A DNA stretch of 64,000 bases from DATAFF01 sp963744915 (GCA_963744915.1 CAVUUY010000009.1:186001-250000); one strand, 5' to 3'; counted from the stretch's first letter, positions 53,033 to 62,188 are shown. A program made the numbers and translations. The notes: a model not told the origin generated them from the sequence alone.

Positions 53033-53656
53033 CTAGAGGATCAGAATTGCCCCGGAGGCAATGAGGGCGGCGCTCCACAGCCGGTCGAGATTGATCCAGC
53101 CATGGCGCAGAACGGCGACGCCGGTCCAGCGATAGACGATGACGGCGATGGCACCGGCGACCGCTAGCATGGCCGCGGTGTGCAGGGCGACGGCGAGGAG
53201 CGCCGTGCGGAGATTGCCGAGCACGGCGGCTGCGGCACCGAGCGCAGGCGTGCACAGCGGCAGCAGTGCCGGAAAGAGCATCAGGCCGGCGCCATGGGCC
53301 AGCGCCATCACAAACGACCAGGCACCGAGGCCGACCAGGCCTGCCGTCATGCCGAACCTCACCCGCCCGCGGTGACCCTTCAGGAGGTGCCAGATTCCCC
53401 AGCCGATCAGCAGCAGCCCGGCAAACCAGCGCAGCACCGCCTGATCGAAGACGAGCCCGGCCAGCAGGAACAGGAGGATGGCGGCGAGAATGGCAAGCGC
53501 ATGCCCGACGGCGATCGGCAGCAGCGCGGTCAGCACCGCCCGGAAGCTGTCGCGCTGAAGGCCGATGGCAACTGCGAACAGCCAGCCCATGGCTGGGTTG
53601 AGGCCGTGGAAGGCACCGAGTCCGGCGATGACGATCCACGGCCAGGCGAGGGTCAC
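53033..53656 (-). CDS. Membrane protein linked to methanethiol oxidase gene
   Basis: The 207-residue protein has about six hydrophobic helices and a GAFHGLNPAMGW motif near residue 15, plus HALAILAAIL and ALAHGAGLMLFP segments. The HxxNPxxGW-type motif recalls the UreH/HupE/RcnA-like transporter superfamily, so metal or small-solute transport is possible. A GTG start overlaps the stop of the upstream SBP56 gene by four bases (GTGA), so they are translationally coupled. The substrate is unknown. Confidence 0.7.
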   Translation of the reverse strand: MTLAWPWIVIAGLGAFHGLNPAMGWLFAVAIGLQRDSFRAVLTALLPIAVGHALAILAAILLFLLAGLVFDQAVLRWFAGLLLIGWGIWHLLKGHRGRVRFGMTAGLVGLGAWSFVMALAHGAGLMLFPALLPLCTPALGAAAAVLGNLRTALLAVALHTAAMLAVAGAIAVIVYRWTGVAVLRHGWINLDRLWSAALIASGAILIL

Positions 53657-55050
53657 GGATAGCAGTAGCTGTCCGAGGAGCAGTCGCCGCCTTCGAGGCG
53701 CACCTGGTGCGGCCGGTGCGGCCCGGGCCAGCGGATGAAGAAGTCGGGGTCGAAGGCGATGCCGCCATCGGGGGCGGCGTCGAGCTTCACCATCCAGCCA
53801 TCGAGACCCTGGTGATAGAATTGCGGGTCGACGGCGCCATAGAGCGAGTTGGTGAAATAGATGCGCTTGCCGTCGCGGCTGATCTCGACCATCTGCGGTC
53901 CGCCCTGCAGCGGCTTTCCGGCGGCGCCTGGATGGCTCGCGCGCGACACGATCCCGCCGATCCTGACCTTGCCGGTAAGCTCGGGCTTGAAAGGATCGGA
54001 GACGTCATATTGGTGGAAGTCGCCGGTTCCCCAGCACGAGACGTAGAGGAAGCGGTCGTCCATCGAGAGGTCGATGTCGGTGACGAGCGGCGGCACGGCG
54101 CCGAAGCCCTTGAGGACGTCGGGAAGCAGGCTCGGATCGGCAGGCTCGGCCGGGATGTCGATGATCTTGCGCACCGCCCAGCGGCCGTTCTCGCGGTACC
54201 AGGTCCAGATCGAGGAGGAGAGGTCCTTGAGGCTGACCACGGCATTGACGAAGCCATAGGCCTGGCGCGGGTTGTGAGCCGGGCGCAGCTCGAACACGAG
54301 CTGGTATTCCGGGCCGAAGTCGATCTCCTGCAGATGGTTGCGGCCGTTCAGGTCCCAGAAATGCAGGCGGCGGCCATAGTTCGAGCCGAGCAGCACCTCG
54401 GGGTTCAGCCCGTTCTCGAAGGTATCCGGCGTTCCCCATTCGCTGGTCACCATGGTGTCGTAGCCGAGGTGCCACCAGGCATCATAGGCGAGGCGCTGCG
54501 GACCGCGGTCGATCTCCCATTGGCCGCGCACATCGAAGGTCTCGTGATCCATGATGAAGATCCCGCCCGGACCCTTGCCGGCGGCATCGCCGAGAGCCGT
54601 GACATAGATGCCTTCCGGACCGCAATGAACCGTATGCGGGCGGGAGTAGTTGGCGCGCTCGGCGAGCTCGGCCGGCTCGATCACCTTGACGATCCGGGGG
54701 CGGCGCGGATCCGGCTTGGTGTCGATGATGTGGATGCGCGACGAGCGCAGGCCCGGAACCACCAGATGGCGGCGCTCGACATGGGGATGCGGCGCGTTGG
54801 GGCACAGGCAGGACGAGCAGGCGTTCCAGCCGAAATGGTGGAGCTCGTCGCCGGCATTGGGCATGTCCACCTGCGCGATGATCGCGCCATATTCGTCGGA
54901 GGCGGGATCGACGTCGACGACGGCGATATAGTCGGGGGACTTGCGGTTCGGGTCAAAGGCCGCGACATAGGCGATGCGCTCTGCCGGCGCCTTCATGGCC
55001 ATGCGGGGCGAGGGATAGAAAGAGGGATCAGGCTTCCAGGTGGCAACCAT
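53653..55050 (-). CDS. mtoX: Selenium-binding protein 56 family / methanethiol oxidase
   Basis: The 465-residue protein is the SBP56 family, whose bacterial member MtoX oxidises methanethiol to formaldehyde, hydrogen sulfide and peroxide. Conserved parts are SPDYIAVVDVDP, HHFGWNACSSCLCPN, SRPHTVHCGPEGIYV, SEWGTPDTFENGL, DIDLSMDDRFLYVSCWGTGD and the C-terminal GGDCSSDSYCYP. No clear signal peptide is present, unlike periplasmic MtoX, so cytoplasmic location is possible. ATG 55050 has GAGGA upstream. It is followed by a membrane protein and lies near a choline sulfatase gene. Confidence 0.88.
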   Translation of the reverse strand: MVATWKPDPSFYPSPRMAMKAPAERIAYVAAFDPNRKSPDYIAVVDVDPASDEYGAIIAQVDMPNAGDELHHFGWNACSSCLCPNAPHPHVERRHLVVPGLRSSRIHIIDTKPDPRRPRIVKVIEPAELAERANYSRPHTVHCGPEGIYVTALGDAAGKGPGGIFIMDHETFDVRGQWEIDRGPQRLAYDAWWHLGYDTMVTSEWGTPDTFENGLNPEVLLGSNYGRRLHFWDLNGRNHLQEIDFGPEYQLVFELRPAHNPRQAYGFVNAVVSLKDLSSSIWTWYRENGRWAVRKIIDIPAEPADPSLLPDVLKGFGAVPPLVTDIDLSMDDRFLYVSCWGTGDFHQYDVSDPFKPELTGKVRIGGIVSRASHPGAAGKPLQGGPQMVEISRDGKRIYFTNSLYGAVDPQFYHQGLDGWMVKLDAAPDGGIAFDPDFFIRWPGPHRPHQVRLEGGDCSSDSYCYP

Positions 55051-55116
55051 GCAGTCCTCCTCAGGGTCGGTAGGGGCAGAGGCATCATTGTTCCACTCGC
55101 CGGGCATCGCGGCAAG

Positions 55117-55443
55117 ATGAATGGCGCCGGTGAGGGAAAGGGCGCCGACGCGCGCAAGGAGGTCAGGGGGCCGGTGGCGCTCGTCCTGATCGCCGCCATC
55201 CGTGCCTACCAGCTCTCGCTGTCATTCTTCCTCGGGCGGCATTGCCGGCATCTGCCGACCTGCTCCGACTATGCGATGGAGGCGGTCAGGCGCCACGGCG
55301 CCTATGCCGGGCTCTGGCTCGGCTTGTTCCGCGTGGCGCGGTGCCACCCTTGGGGGACGCACGGTTTCGATCCGCCACCCGAGGAGGCACCGCGCCGCGA
55401 GCTCCGTTTCTGGCGCTATGCCCGGCTTGGGCGGCGGCGGTGA
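55117..55443 (+). CDS. yidD: Membrane protein insertion efficiency factor YidD
   Basis: YidD assists YidC-mediated insertion. The 108-residue product has the amphipathic/membrane segment LIAAIRAYQLSLSFFLG and the conserved Cys-rich pattern CRHLPTCSDYAMEAVRRHGAY and CHPWGTHGFDPPPEE. The usual partner genes rnpA and yidC are not nearby; in many Rhizobiales yidD sits here beside thrS. It is divergent from the SBP56 gene. Confidence 0.93.
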   Translation: MNGAGEGKGADARKEVRGPVALVLIAAIRAYQLSLSFFLGRHCRHLPTCSDYAMEAVRRHGAYAGLWLGLFRVARCHPWGTHGFDPPPEEAPRRELRFWRYARLGRRR

Positions 55444-55456
55444 GCCCAGGCGGAAG

Positions 55457-56176
55457 TCACCAGCTCATGCCGGCGAAGTTGTAGCTCAAGCCGACACGGA
55501 CGGTGTGGAAGTCGTCGATATTCATGTCGACGGCGCATTTGCGGCGGCATTCCGCGGTCGACAGGTCGTATTCGCCGTCATCGAAGGAGCCGTAGAGATA
55601 TTCTGCCTTGAGGTGGATGCTCTCCGTCAGCGCCGTTTCGATGCCGCCGCCGACCACCCAGCCGAAGAGATTTCGCGACGCGCTCGAGGAGATGGCGGAA
55701 GGACCGACCAGGCCGTCGAAGGTGGTGTCGAGCCAGCCGGCGCCGCCGGTCACGTAGACGAGGGTGCCCTCGCTCGGCAGCCAGCCGATGCGGCCGCGGG
55801 CGGTGGCGAGCGCATCGAGGCTGTAATTGGTCTGCTCCTCGCCGCCGGCAAAGGCGAGGTGGCCGTCGAAGGCCCAGCCATAGTCGCCTTCGACGCCGAG
55901 CACGAAGGATCCGATCTGGTAATCGTAGCCGCCATAGATGCCGGCGAGACCGACACAGCCCGCCATGTTGGGATCGAGGCTGACATAGGGCGGCTTGTAA
56001 TTGGCCTCGAGGCAGCCGACACCGCCGAAACCGCCGACATAAAGGCCGGTCCAGTCGGTCAGAGCTGGACGCATGTCCGGCGGCAGGAGGTCGGCCGCCC
56101 GGCTTGCGCTCGTCGTTGCGACCAGCGTCGACAGGCCGATCCCGGCCGTCATGAGAATTCTGCTTAAACTCGCCAT
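55457..56176 (-). CDS. Outer-membrane beta-barrel protein, Omp25/31-like
   Basis: The 239-residue protein starts with a signal peptide (about 28 residues, SASRAADLLPP) and continues with alternating amphipathic strands (WTGLYVGGFGG, YDYQIGSFVLGVEGDYGW, LVYVTGGAGWLDTTF, IHLKAEYLYGSFDDGEY) and a final strand RVGLSYNFAGMSW, ending in an aromatic residue as needed for BAM recognition. This is the small porin/Omp25 group. A CtrA-like site is located upstream at 56239-56253. Confidence 0.88.
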   Translation of the reverse strand: MASLSRILMTAGIGLSTLVATTSASRAADLLPPDMRPALTDWTGLYVGGFGGVGCLEANYKPPYVSLDPNMAGCVGLAGIYGGYDYQIGSFVLGVEGDYGWAFDGHLAFAGGEEQTNYSLDALATARGRIGWLPSEGTLVYVTGGAGWLDTTFDGLVGPSAISSSASRNLFGWVVGGGIETALTESIHLKAEYLYGSFDDGEYDLSTAECRRKCAVDMNIDDFHTVRVGLSYNFAGMSW

Positions 56177-56238
56177 CACTTCGCCCCCACGCGGACACCT
56201 TGGTTAATACGAACCGGGGCACACTAGCCGCGCCAGGG

Positions 56239-56253
56239 TTAAGCAATGGTTAG
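56239..56253. promoter_or_regulatory. CtrA-like site upstream of the beta-barrel gene
   Basis: Bases 56239-56253 read TTAA-GCAATGG-TTAG, one mismatch from the CtrA consensus TTAA-N7-TTAA. It lies about 63 bp upstream of the beta-barrel gene start (56176, minus strand). In alphaproteobacteria some outer-membrane proteins are CtrA-controlled. A chance match is possible. Confidence 0.4.
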
Positions 56254-56429
56254 TGCTCGCGTGAATTTGCTCGCATAGCGAGCAGAAGGTCGCGCCGGCG
56301 CGACGAGCGGAAGTTACGGTCTATTCCCTATTGCCTCCCGCCCTGCCATTTGCCAAAAGCCGGGTTCGCCCGTGATGGGCGATGCGCTTACCTGCAGCGT
56401 TGGCAGGAGTGAGCTGGCGAGGAGCTTCC

Positions 56430-58418
56430 ATGATCTCCCTGACATTTCCCGATGGTGCAAAACGGTCTTTCGCCGCCGGCGTGACCGGGCGCGAGGTCGC
56501 CGCCTCGATTGCCAAGTCGCTCGAAAAGAAGGCCGTCGCGATGACGGTCGACGGCAAACTCAGCGATCTTGCGGACGAACTCCACGCCGATGCGGCGGTC
56601 CGCTTCGTCACCCGCGAGGATCCGGAGGCGCTGGAGCTGATCCGGCATGACTGCGCCCATGTGCTGGCGGAGGCGGTGCAGGATCTCTTTCCCGGCACCC
56701 AGGTGACGATCGGACCGGTGATCGAGAACGGCTTCTATTACGACTTCCACCGCAACCAGCCGTTCACGCCGGAGGATTTTCCGGCGATCGAGGCGAAGAT
56801 GCGCGAGATCATCGCGCGCGACAGGCCGTTCACCAAGGAGATATGGAGCCGCGACAAGGCGCGCGACGTGTTCGCGGCCAAGGGCGAAGGTTTCAAGGTC
56901 GAGCTGATCGATGCCATTCCCGAAGGCGAGCCGATCAGGATCTACAGGCAGGGCGACTGGTTCGACCCCTGTCGGGGACCGCATATGCCATCGACGGGGC
57001 GGGTCGGCAGTGCCTTCCGGCTGATGAAGGTGGCGGGCGCCTATTGGCGCGGCGATGCGAGCCGCCCGACGCTGACCCGGATCTATGGCACGGCCTGGCG
57101 CAATGGCGAGGAGCTGGCAGCGCATCTCCATGCGCTGGAGGAGGCGGAGAAGCGCGACCACCGCAAGCTCGGCCGCGAGATGGATCTGTTCCATTTTCAG
57201 GAGGAGGGGCCGGGTGTCGTGTTCTGGCACCCCAAGGGTTGGGCGATCTTCAAGGAGGTCATTGCCTATATGCGGCGCCGGCTCGATCAGTCCGGCTACA
57301 ACGAGGTCAATGCGCCGCAGATTCTCGACAAGTCGCTGTGGGAGACCTCGGGGCATTGGGAATGGTACCGCGAGCACATGTTCGTCACCGAGACGGAGGA
57401 CGAGCGGGTGTTCGCCATCAAGCCGATGAACTGCCCAGGCCATGTGCAGATCTTCAAGCACGGCCTCAAATCCTATCGCGAGCTGCCGATGCGGCTGTCG
57501 GAATTCGGTGCCGTGTCGCGCTACGAGCCGTCAGGGGCGCTGCACGGGCTGATGCGGGTCAGGGCCTTCACCCAGGATGATGCGCATATTTTCTGCACCG
57601 AGGACCAGATGCGGGCGGAGTGCCTCGCCATCAACGATCTGATCCTCACGACCTATTCCGATTTCGGTTTCGACGATGTCGTGGTGAAGCTGTCGACACG
57701 GCCGGACAAGCGGGTCGGCACCGACGAGATGTGGGACCATGCGGAGGGCGTGCTCACGGGCGTGCTCGAGGAGATCGCGCGGCAGTCGAACGGCCGCATC
57801 AAGACCGGAATCAATCCGGGCGAGGGGGCGTTCTACGGGCCCAAATTCGAATATGTGCTGCGCGATGCGATCGGCCGTGACTGGCAGTGCGGCACCACCC
57901 AGGTGGATTTCAACCTGCCACAACGCTTCGGTGCATTTTATGTCGACCATGACGGTCAGAAAAAGACGCCGGCGATGATCCACCGGGCAATCTGTGGCTC
58001 GATGGAGCGGTTCATCGGGATTCTGCTCGAGCATTATGCCGGAGCGTTGCCGTTCTGGATCGCGCCGGTCCAGGTCGTCGTCGCAACCATCGTATCGGAT
58101 GCCGACGACTATGCCCGCCGGATCGCCCAGCGGCTCGTCGCGGCCGGTCTTCGGGTCGAGAGCGATCTGCGCAACGAGAAGATCACCTACAAGGTGCGCG
58201 AGCATTCGCTCGCCAAGGTGCCGGTGATCCTGGTCGCCGGCAAGCGCGAGGTCGAGGAGGGGACGGTGAACATGCGCCGGCTGGGCTCGCCGCAGCAGCA
58301 GGCGATGAGCCTCGATGCGGCGGTGGAGCTCCTGAGGAACGAGGCGATGGCGCCGGATGTCCGGCGCGCCGGCGGCTATTCGGCCGCTTCCTTGGCATCG
58401 AGGGCCGCCTCGTCCTGA
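56430..58418 (+). CDS. thrS: Threonyl-tRNA synthetase
   Basis: ThrRS charges tRNA-Thr. The 662-residue protein has the N-terminal TGS domain, the second editing-like domain with HDCAHVLAEA (HxxxH zinc/editing motif), GPVIENGFYYDF, the class II core motif 2/3 segments (MNCPGHVQIFK, REYRELPMRL-like region, FTQDDAHIFC, RAICGSMERFIGILLEHYAG) and the C-terminal anticodon-binding domain. ATG 56430 has GAGGAG close by. Its 3' end overlaps the convergent antiporter gene by 43 bp. Confidence 0.98.
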   Translation: MISLTFPDGAKRSFAAGVTGREVAASIAKSLEKKAVAMTVDGKLSDLADELHADAAVRFVTREDPEALELIRHDCAHVLAEAVQDLFPGTQVTIGPVIENGFYYDFHRNQPFTPEDFPAIEAKMREIIARDRPFTKEIWSRDKARDVFAAKGEGFKVELIDAIPEGEPIRIYRQGDWFDPCRGPHMPSTGRVGSAFRLMKVAGAYWRGDASRPTLTRIYGTAWRNGEELAAHLHALEEAEKRDHRKLGREMDLFHFQEEGPGVVFWHPKGWAIFKEVIAYMRRRLDQSGYNEVNAPQILDKSLWETSGHWEWYREHMFVTETEDERVFAIKPMNCPGHVQIFKHGLKSYRELPMRLSEFGAVSRYEPSGALHGLMRVRAFTQDDAHIFCTEDQMRAECLAINDLILTTYSDFGFDDVVVKLSTRPDKRVGTDEMWDHAEGVLTGVLEEIARQSNGRIKTGINPGEGAFYGPKFEYVLRDAIGRDWQCGTTQVDFNLPQRFGAFYVDHDGQKKTPAMIHRAICGSMERFIGILLEHYAGALPFWIAPVQVVVATIVSDADDYARRIAQRLVAAGLRVESDLRNEKITYKVREHSLAKVPVILVAGKREVEEGTVNMRRLGSPQQQAMSLDAAVELLRNEAMAPDVRRAGGYSAASLASRAASS

Positions 58419-60157
58419 TTGAAGAGGTGCTCGAGCTCTTCGGCCTGCCGCATGGCGTTGACGCGCATCTTGTCGGGGTCGGAGGCGATCTGGTAGTCGG
58501 CGACGAGGCGACGCGTGTCCATTTCGGAGAAGGTCGCGATGGTGCGCCGAACCTCGGCCTCGCTCAGGCCCATGCCGCGCAGGGTCTGCCTGGCGATCTC
58601 GAGCGCGGCGCGGAAGGTCTCGCGCTCGATCACGGTCACGCCGAGATCCATGAGCTTGTGCACATGGGTGCGGTTGCGCGCCCTGGCATAGACGGGAATG
58701 TCAGGATAATGGCGCCGCACCAGCTCGGCGGTGCGCAGCGAGGCGTCCATGTCGTCGATCGCCAGCACGAAGGCGCGGGCCCGATCGGTCCGCGCCGCCT
58801 CGAGAATCTCCAGGCGTGAAGCATCGCCGTAATAGATTTCCGAGCCGAAGCGCCGGATGAAGTCGACCTGCTCGGCCGAGATGTCGAGCGCGGTGAAGGG
58901 AATGCGCCGGGCGCGCAGGATGCGGGCGACGATCTGGCCGAACCGGCCGAGGCCGGCAATGACGACATGGCCATCGCCCTGCGGCAAGGCCTTGTCGTAA
59001 AGCGGCACCGCAGCCGGGCGCAGCGCCTTCAGCCGGTCATCGAGCATGAGGAGAAACGGGGTGGTGGCCATGGAGAGCGTCACCACGACATCGATCAGGT
59101 TGGCGGTGGTGAGGGGGATCGCCCGCTCGGCCACGGCCACCGCGGTCAGCACGAAGGCGAATTCGCCGCCCTGCGACAAGGCTAGGGCGAGGCGGCGCGA
59201 CCCGGCGGTGTTCAGGCGCATGGTCCGCCCGAGCGGCCAGATCACGGCGACCTTGACGAGGACCAGTCCGAGCACGGCGAGCGCGATGGGAAGCGGGTAG
59301 CGGGCGAGCAGCGTCAGATCGAGCGACATGCCGACGGCGACGAAGAAGAAGCCGAGGAGGAGCCCTTCGAATGGCGCGATATTGGCTTCGATCTCGTGGC
59401 GGTAGGGGCTCTCGGCGAGCACCAGGCCGGCGATGAAGGCGCCGAGCGCTGCCGACAGGCCGGCGGCATTCATGACGATGACGATCACGATGACGGTGAG
59501 AAGGGCGGTGGCGGTCATCGCCTCCTGCACGCCGGTCGCCGCCACGAAGCGATAGAGACGGGTGAGGAGAAAGCGGCCGGCCAGGATGATGGCGCCGATG
59601 GCGAGGAGACCGCCCAGCGCGCCCCACGGCGACATCGCCGCGGTCCCGTCCGGCGAGAACAGACCGACGAGCGCGATCATCGGGATGGCGGCAATGTCCT
59701 GGAACAGCAGAACGGCGAAGGCGAGGCGTCCGTGGCGGGTATCGAGCTCGCCGCGCTCCTTCAGCATCTGCAGGACGAAGGCGGTCGAGGACAGCGACAA
59801 TGCCAGGCCGCCGAACAGCGCGGTTCGAAAATCGGTGAGGCTGGCGAGAATGGCGGCGAGGATGATGGCGGTTGCTGCCACCTGGGCGCCGCCAAGACCG
59901 AACACAGCCATGCGCATCGCCCACAAGCGCTGCGGGCGCAGCTCGAGGCCGATCAGGAAGAGCAGCATGACCACGCCGATCTCGGCGATGTTCAGGATGT
60001 TCTCGGACTCGGTGAAGATGCCGAGCGCGTGCGGACCGATGACGATGCCGGCCGCCAGATAGCCGAGCACCGAGCCGACCTTGAACCGCTTGCCCAAGGG
60101 TGCCGCCAGGGCCGCCGCTGCCAGAAGCAGCGCCAGCTGCAAGAGAAAATACTGCAT
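58376..60157 (-). CDS. CPA2-family cation:proton antiporter with TrkA-N domain (Kef-like)
   Basis: The 593-residue protein has about 12 transmembrane helices in the first 380 residues (LAAGIVIGPHALGIF, SLSSTAFVLQML, LGAFIAGLVLAESPYRHEIE are CPA2 signatures) and a C-terminal TrkA-N nucleotide-binding domain (VVIAGLGRFGQIVARILRA, EIYYGDASRLEILEAA). It resembles KefB/KefC glutathione-gated potassium efflux systems. Length matches. The final 14 codons overlap thrS on the opposite strand. Confidence 0.92.
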   Translation of the reverse strand: MQYFLLQLALLLAAAALAAPLGKRFKVGSVLGYLAAGIVIGPHALGIFTESENILNIAEIGVVMLLFLIGLELRPQRLWAMRMAVFGLGGAQVAATAIILAAILASLTDFRTALFGGLALSLSSTAFVLQMLKERGELDTRHGRLAFAVLLFQDIAAIPMIALVGLFSPDGTAAMSPWGALGGLLAIGAIILAGRFLLTRLYRFVAATGVQEAMTATALLTVIVIVIVMNAAGLSAALGAFIAGLVLAESPYRHEIEANIAPFEGLLLGFFFVAVGMSLDLTLLARYPLPIALAVLGLVLVKVAVIWPLGRTMRLNTAGSRRLALALSQGGEFAFVLTAVAVAERAIPLTTANLIDVVVTLSMATTPFLLMLDDRLKALRPAAVPLYDKALPQGDGHVVIAGLGRFGQIVARILRARRIPFTALDISAEQVDFIRRFGSEIYYGDASRLEILEAARTDRARAFVLAIDDMDASLRTAELVRRHYPDIPVYARARNRTHVHKLMDLGVTVIERETFRAALEIARQTLRGMGLSEAEVRRTIATFSEMDTRRLVADYQIASDPDKMRVNAMRQAEELEHLFNQDEAALDAKEAAE

Positions 60158-60239
60158 GTCGTAACTCCGCGTCGGCCGTGCTACTGGCCGCCCATCGGGA
60201 GACTAACATGCGGAGAGAGGCGGATGGAAACCGCCTCGA

Positions 60240-61148
60240 TCAGTCGGCCGGCCTGAGGACGCGGCGCTCGCCGCCGCCGATGGTGAAGCTGACGAGGCGC
60301 CGCTGGCCGGAGCTGCCATATTCGAACTCGTAAATTCCCGGCGCCAGCACCACCGCCTGCTGGCGGCCCTCGCCCGATGCCGTCCAGCCGCTGCTGAGGT
60401 CGCGGATGGTCCAGGATAGCCCGTCGGCAAGCTCGATGGCGGCGATGCCTGCCTCATGCTTGATCTCGAGCGCGCTCAGGATCCCCGGCCTGATCACGAC
60501 GCCGCTGCGCGCAATAGTGTTGCCGGGCGACAGGTGGCTTTCGACCAGATATTTCCCCGAGCGCAGCCTGATCACCTCGCCCGATTCCTGCGAGCGGGTG
60601 ACCAGGCGGCCCGTCTCCTCGTCATAGATGTCATAGCTCGAGACGATGCCCTGGACGACCGGGGCGTCCTTGACCATGGCGAGGGCGCGGACACCTCCGA
60701 CATTGAGAATGATGGTGAGGCCGATGCTCTGGCCGGCCAGAACGGTAACCGACTGTGCGACCTTGACGGTGCCATAGCTGGCCTCGACCACATAATCGCC
60801 GGGCTCGATGACGCGGTCGACCACCGGAACATTGTCACGGAATATGGTCTCGCCGGCGCGGCGGATCGTCCACTCCACCGGAAGCGTGATGATGCCGCCG
60901 TCTTCGGACAGGCGGGCCGCCAGCTCGATGCTCTCGGTGCCCTGGCGGGTGAGGGCGATGCGCAGCTCGTGACGCACGGCGAGCGGGCGCACGGTGCCGG
61001 TGACGAGCGCGGCCGGCGAGACCTCGCCATCGACCGCGAGCGCGGCATGGGCCGGTGCGGCGGCCAGTGATGCGGTGAGCAAAAAGAAAAGGGCCATGCA
61101 GAGACGATGGCCCTTCGCGAGTTCAAGCGCTGTTTCTATGAATCTCAT
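60240..61148 (-). CDS. Unassigned exported protein with repeated beta domains
   Basis: I do not recognise this 302-residue protein. It starts with a signal peptide (hydrophobic stretch MALFFLLTASLAAAPAHA) and the rest is beta-rich with internally similar segments: IIEWTI-like, DYVVEASYGTVKVAQSVTV, KYLVESHLSPGNTIARSGVV and IYEFEYGSSGQRRLVSFTI each combine a PGxY turn and a following strand, like repeated PEGA or carboxypeptidase-regulatory-like modules. There is no catalytic motif. A perfect CtrA box lies 104 bp upstream. Confidence 0.65.
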   Translation of the reverse strand: MRFIETALELAKGHRLCMALFFLLTASLAAAPAHAALAVDGEVSPAALVTGTVRPLAVRHELRIALTRQGTESIELAARLSEDGGIITLPVEWTIRRAGETIFRDNVPVVDRVIEPGDYVVEASYGTVKVAQSVTVLAGQSIGLTIILNVGGVRALAMVKDAPVVQGIVSSYDIYDEETGRLVTRSQESGEVIRLRSGKYLVESHLSPGNTIARSGVVIRPGILSALEIKHEAGIAAIELADGLSWTIRDLSSGWTASGEGRQQAVVLAPGIYEFEYGSSGQRRLVSFTIGGGERRVLRPAD

Positions 61149-61251
61149 GGCAGAAGGCAAACCCTGTCAGACCCCGGTGCGGGCTGCTGGCGACCTTGTT
61201 CGGCCGTCACGACGATTTGCGCATGAAGAGTCGCGGGCTGCAACAACATCC

Positions 61252-61266
61252 TTAACACATCGTTAA
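61252..61266. promoter_or_regulatory. Perfect CtrA box
   Basis: Bases 61252-61266 read TTAA-CACATCG-TTAA, a perfect match to the CtrA binding consensus TTAA-N7-TTAA. It lies between two divergent genes: 104 bp upstream of the exported protein gene at 61148 (minus) and about 180 bp upstream of the FetA-like gene at 61445. The first is the more likely target by distance. Confidence 0.55.
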
Positions 61267-61444
61267 AATGCGTGAAAAATTGAGAGGCACGTGCACATCG
61301 GAGGCCTCGAAACCCATCTGGGCCGTGCTTTGGTTCTCCAAACCTCATATTCGTAAGTTGGAATTATTTTTGAGCGTTGTGCGCGACTGAGCTGGCTGCG
61401 AAGATCGAAACTGAAAATGGCATCGGGCGCCCGGCAAATCATCG

Positions 61445-62188
61445 ATGGCCAAGCCACCTATCGAAGTCTCAGCGGCGGAAACTCGGCAGGAGTCAGCGGT
61501 TGGCGCATTGCGTGTCCCCGCCCTCGAGACCCAGCATTTGAGCCGAGCTGTTGTAGGCAAGCTATTGACGAACGATATCAGCGTGCGAATCGAGGTCGGC
61601 GAAGTTCTCGCAGTGGTCGGCCCAAGCGGATCGGGGAAATCATCCTTTTTGCGGCTGCTGAACCGCTTGGACGAGCCGTCAGGTGGCTCCGTACTGCTTA
61701 ACGGTCAGGACTACAAGGAATTGGAGCCGGAAGAATTGCGTCGTCGCGTTGGCATGGTCATGCAGACCCCATATCTCTTTCCGGGAACCGTGGCCAATAA
61801 TGTCTCCTACGGACCGCGACAGCGTGGAGAGGCGTTTGTTGACGCACAGATCGCCGCTGTCCTTCAACGTGTCGGACTGAGTGGATTTCAGCAGCGCGAC
61901 GTGAGCAATCTGTCCGGAGGAGAAGCCCAGCGCGTATCCATTGCTCGCACTCTGGCGAACGCGCCGGAAATCATCTTGCTCGATGAGCCAACGTCTGCGC
62001 TCGACGAGAATTCGGCACGAGATGTCGAAGACCTCGTGCTCGACGTCATCCGCGAACGGCAGATGACCTGCGTAATTGTCACCCATAACAACGATCAGGC
62101 ACGACGCTTGGCCGATAGAACAATGATCATTGCAGGCGGCAGGTCAGTTGCAATTGGCCCCACCACAGAGGTGCTTAAGAATGGCTGA
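61445..62188 (+). CDS. FetA-type ABC transporter ATP-binding protein
   Basis: The 247-residue ATPase has Walker A (GPSGSGKSS), the Q-loop (VMQTPYLFPGT), the signature (NLSGGEAQRVSIART), Walker B (IILLDEPTSALDE) and the H-loop (VIVTHNNDQA). With the UPF0014 membrane gene overlapping its end (8 bp) it matches FetAB of E. coli, which exports iron, and STAR1 of plants. The segment uses fewer GC-ending codons than its neighbours. The ATG at 61445 gives an N-terminal extension of about 20 residues. Confidence 0.88.
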   Translation: MAKPPIEVSAAETRQESAVGALRVPALETQHLSRAVVGKLLTNDISVRIEVGEVLAVVGPSGSGKSSFLRLLNRLDEPSGGSVLLNGQDYKELEPEELRRRVGMVMQTPYLFPGTVANNVSYGPRQRGEAFVDAQIAAVLQRVGLSGFQQRDVSNLSGGEAQRVSIARTLANAPEIILLDEPTSALDENSARDVEDLVLDVIRERQMTCVIVTHNNDQARRLADRTMIIAGGRSVAIGPTTEVLKNG

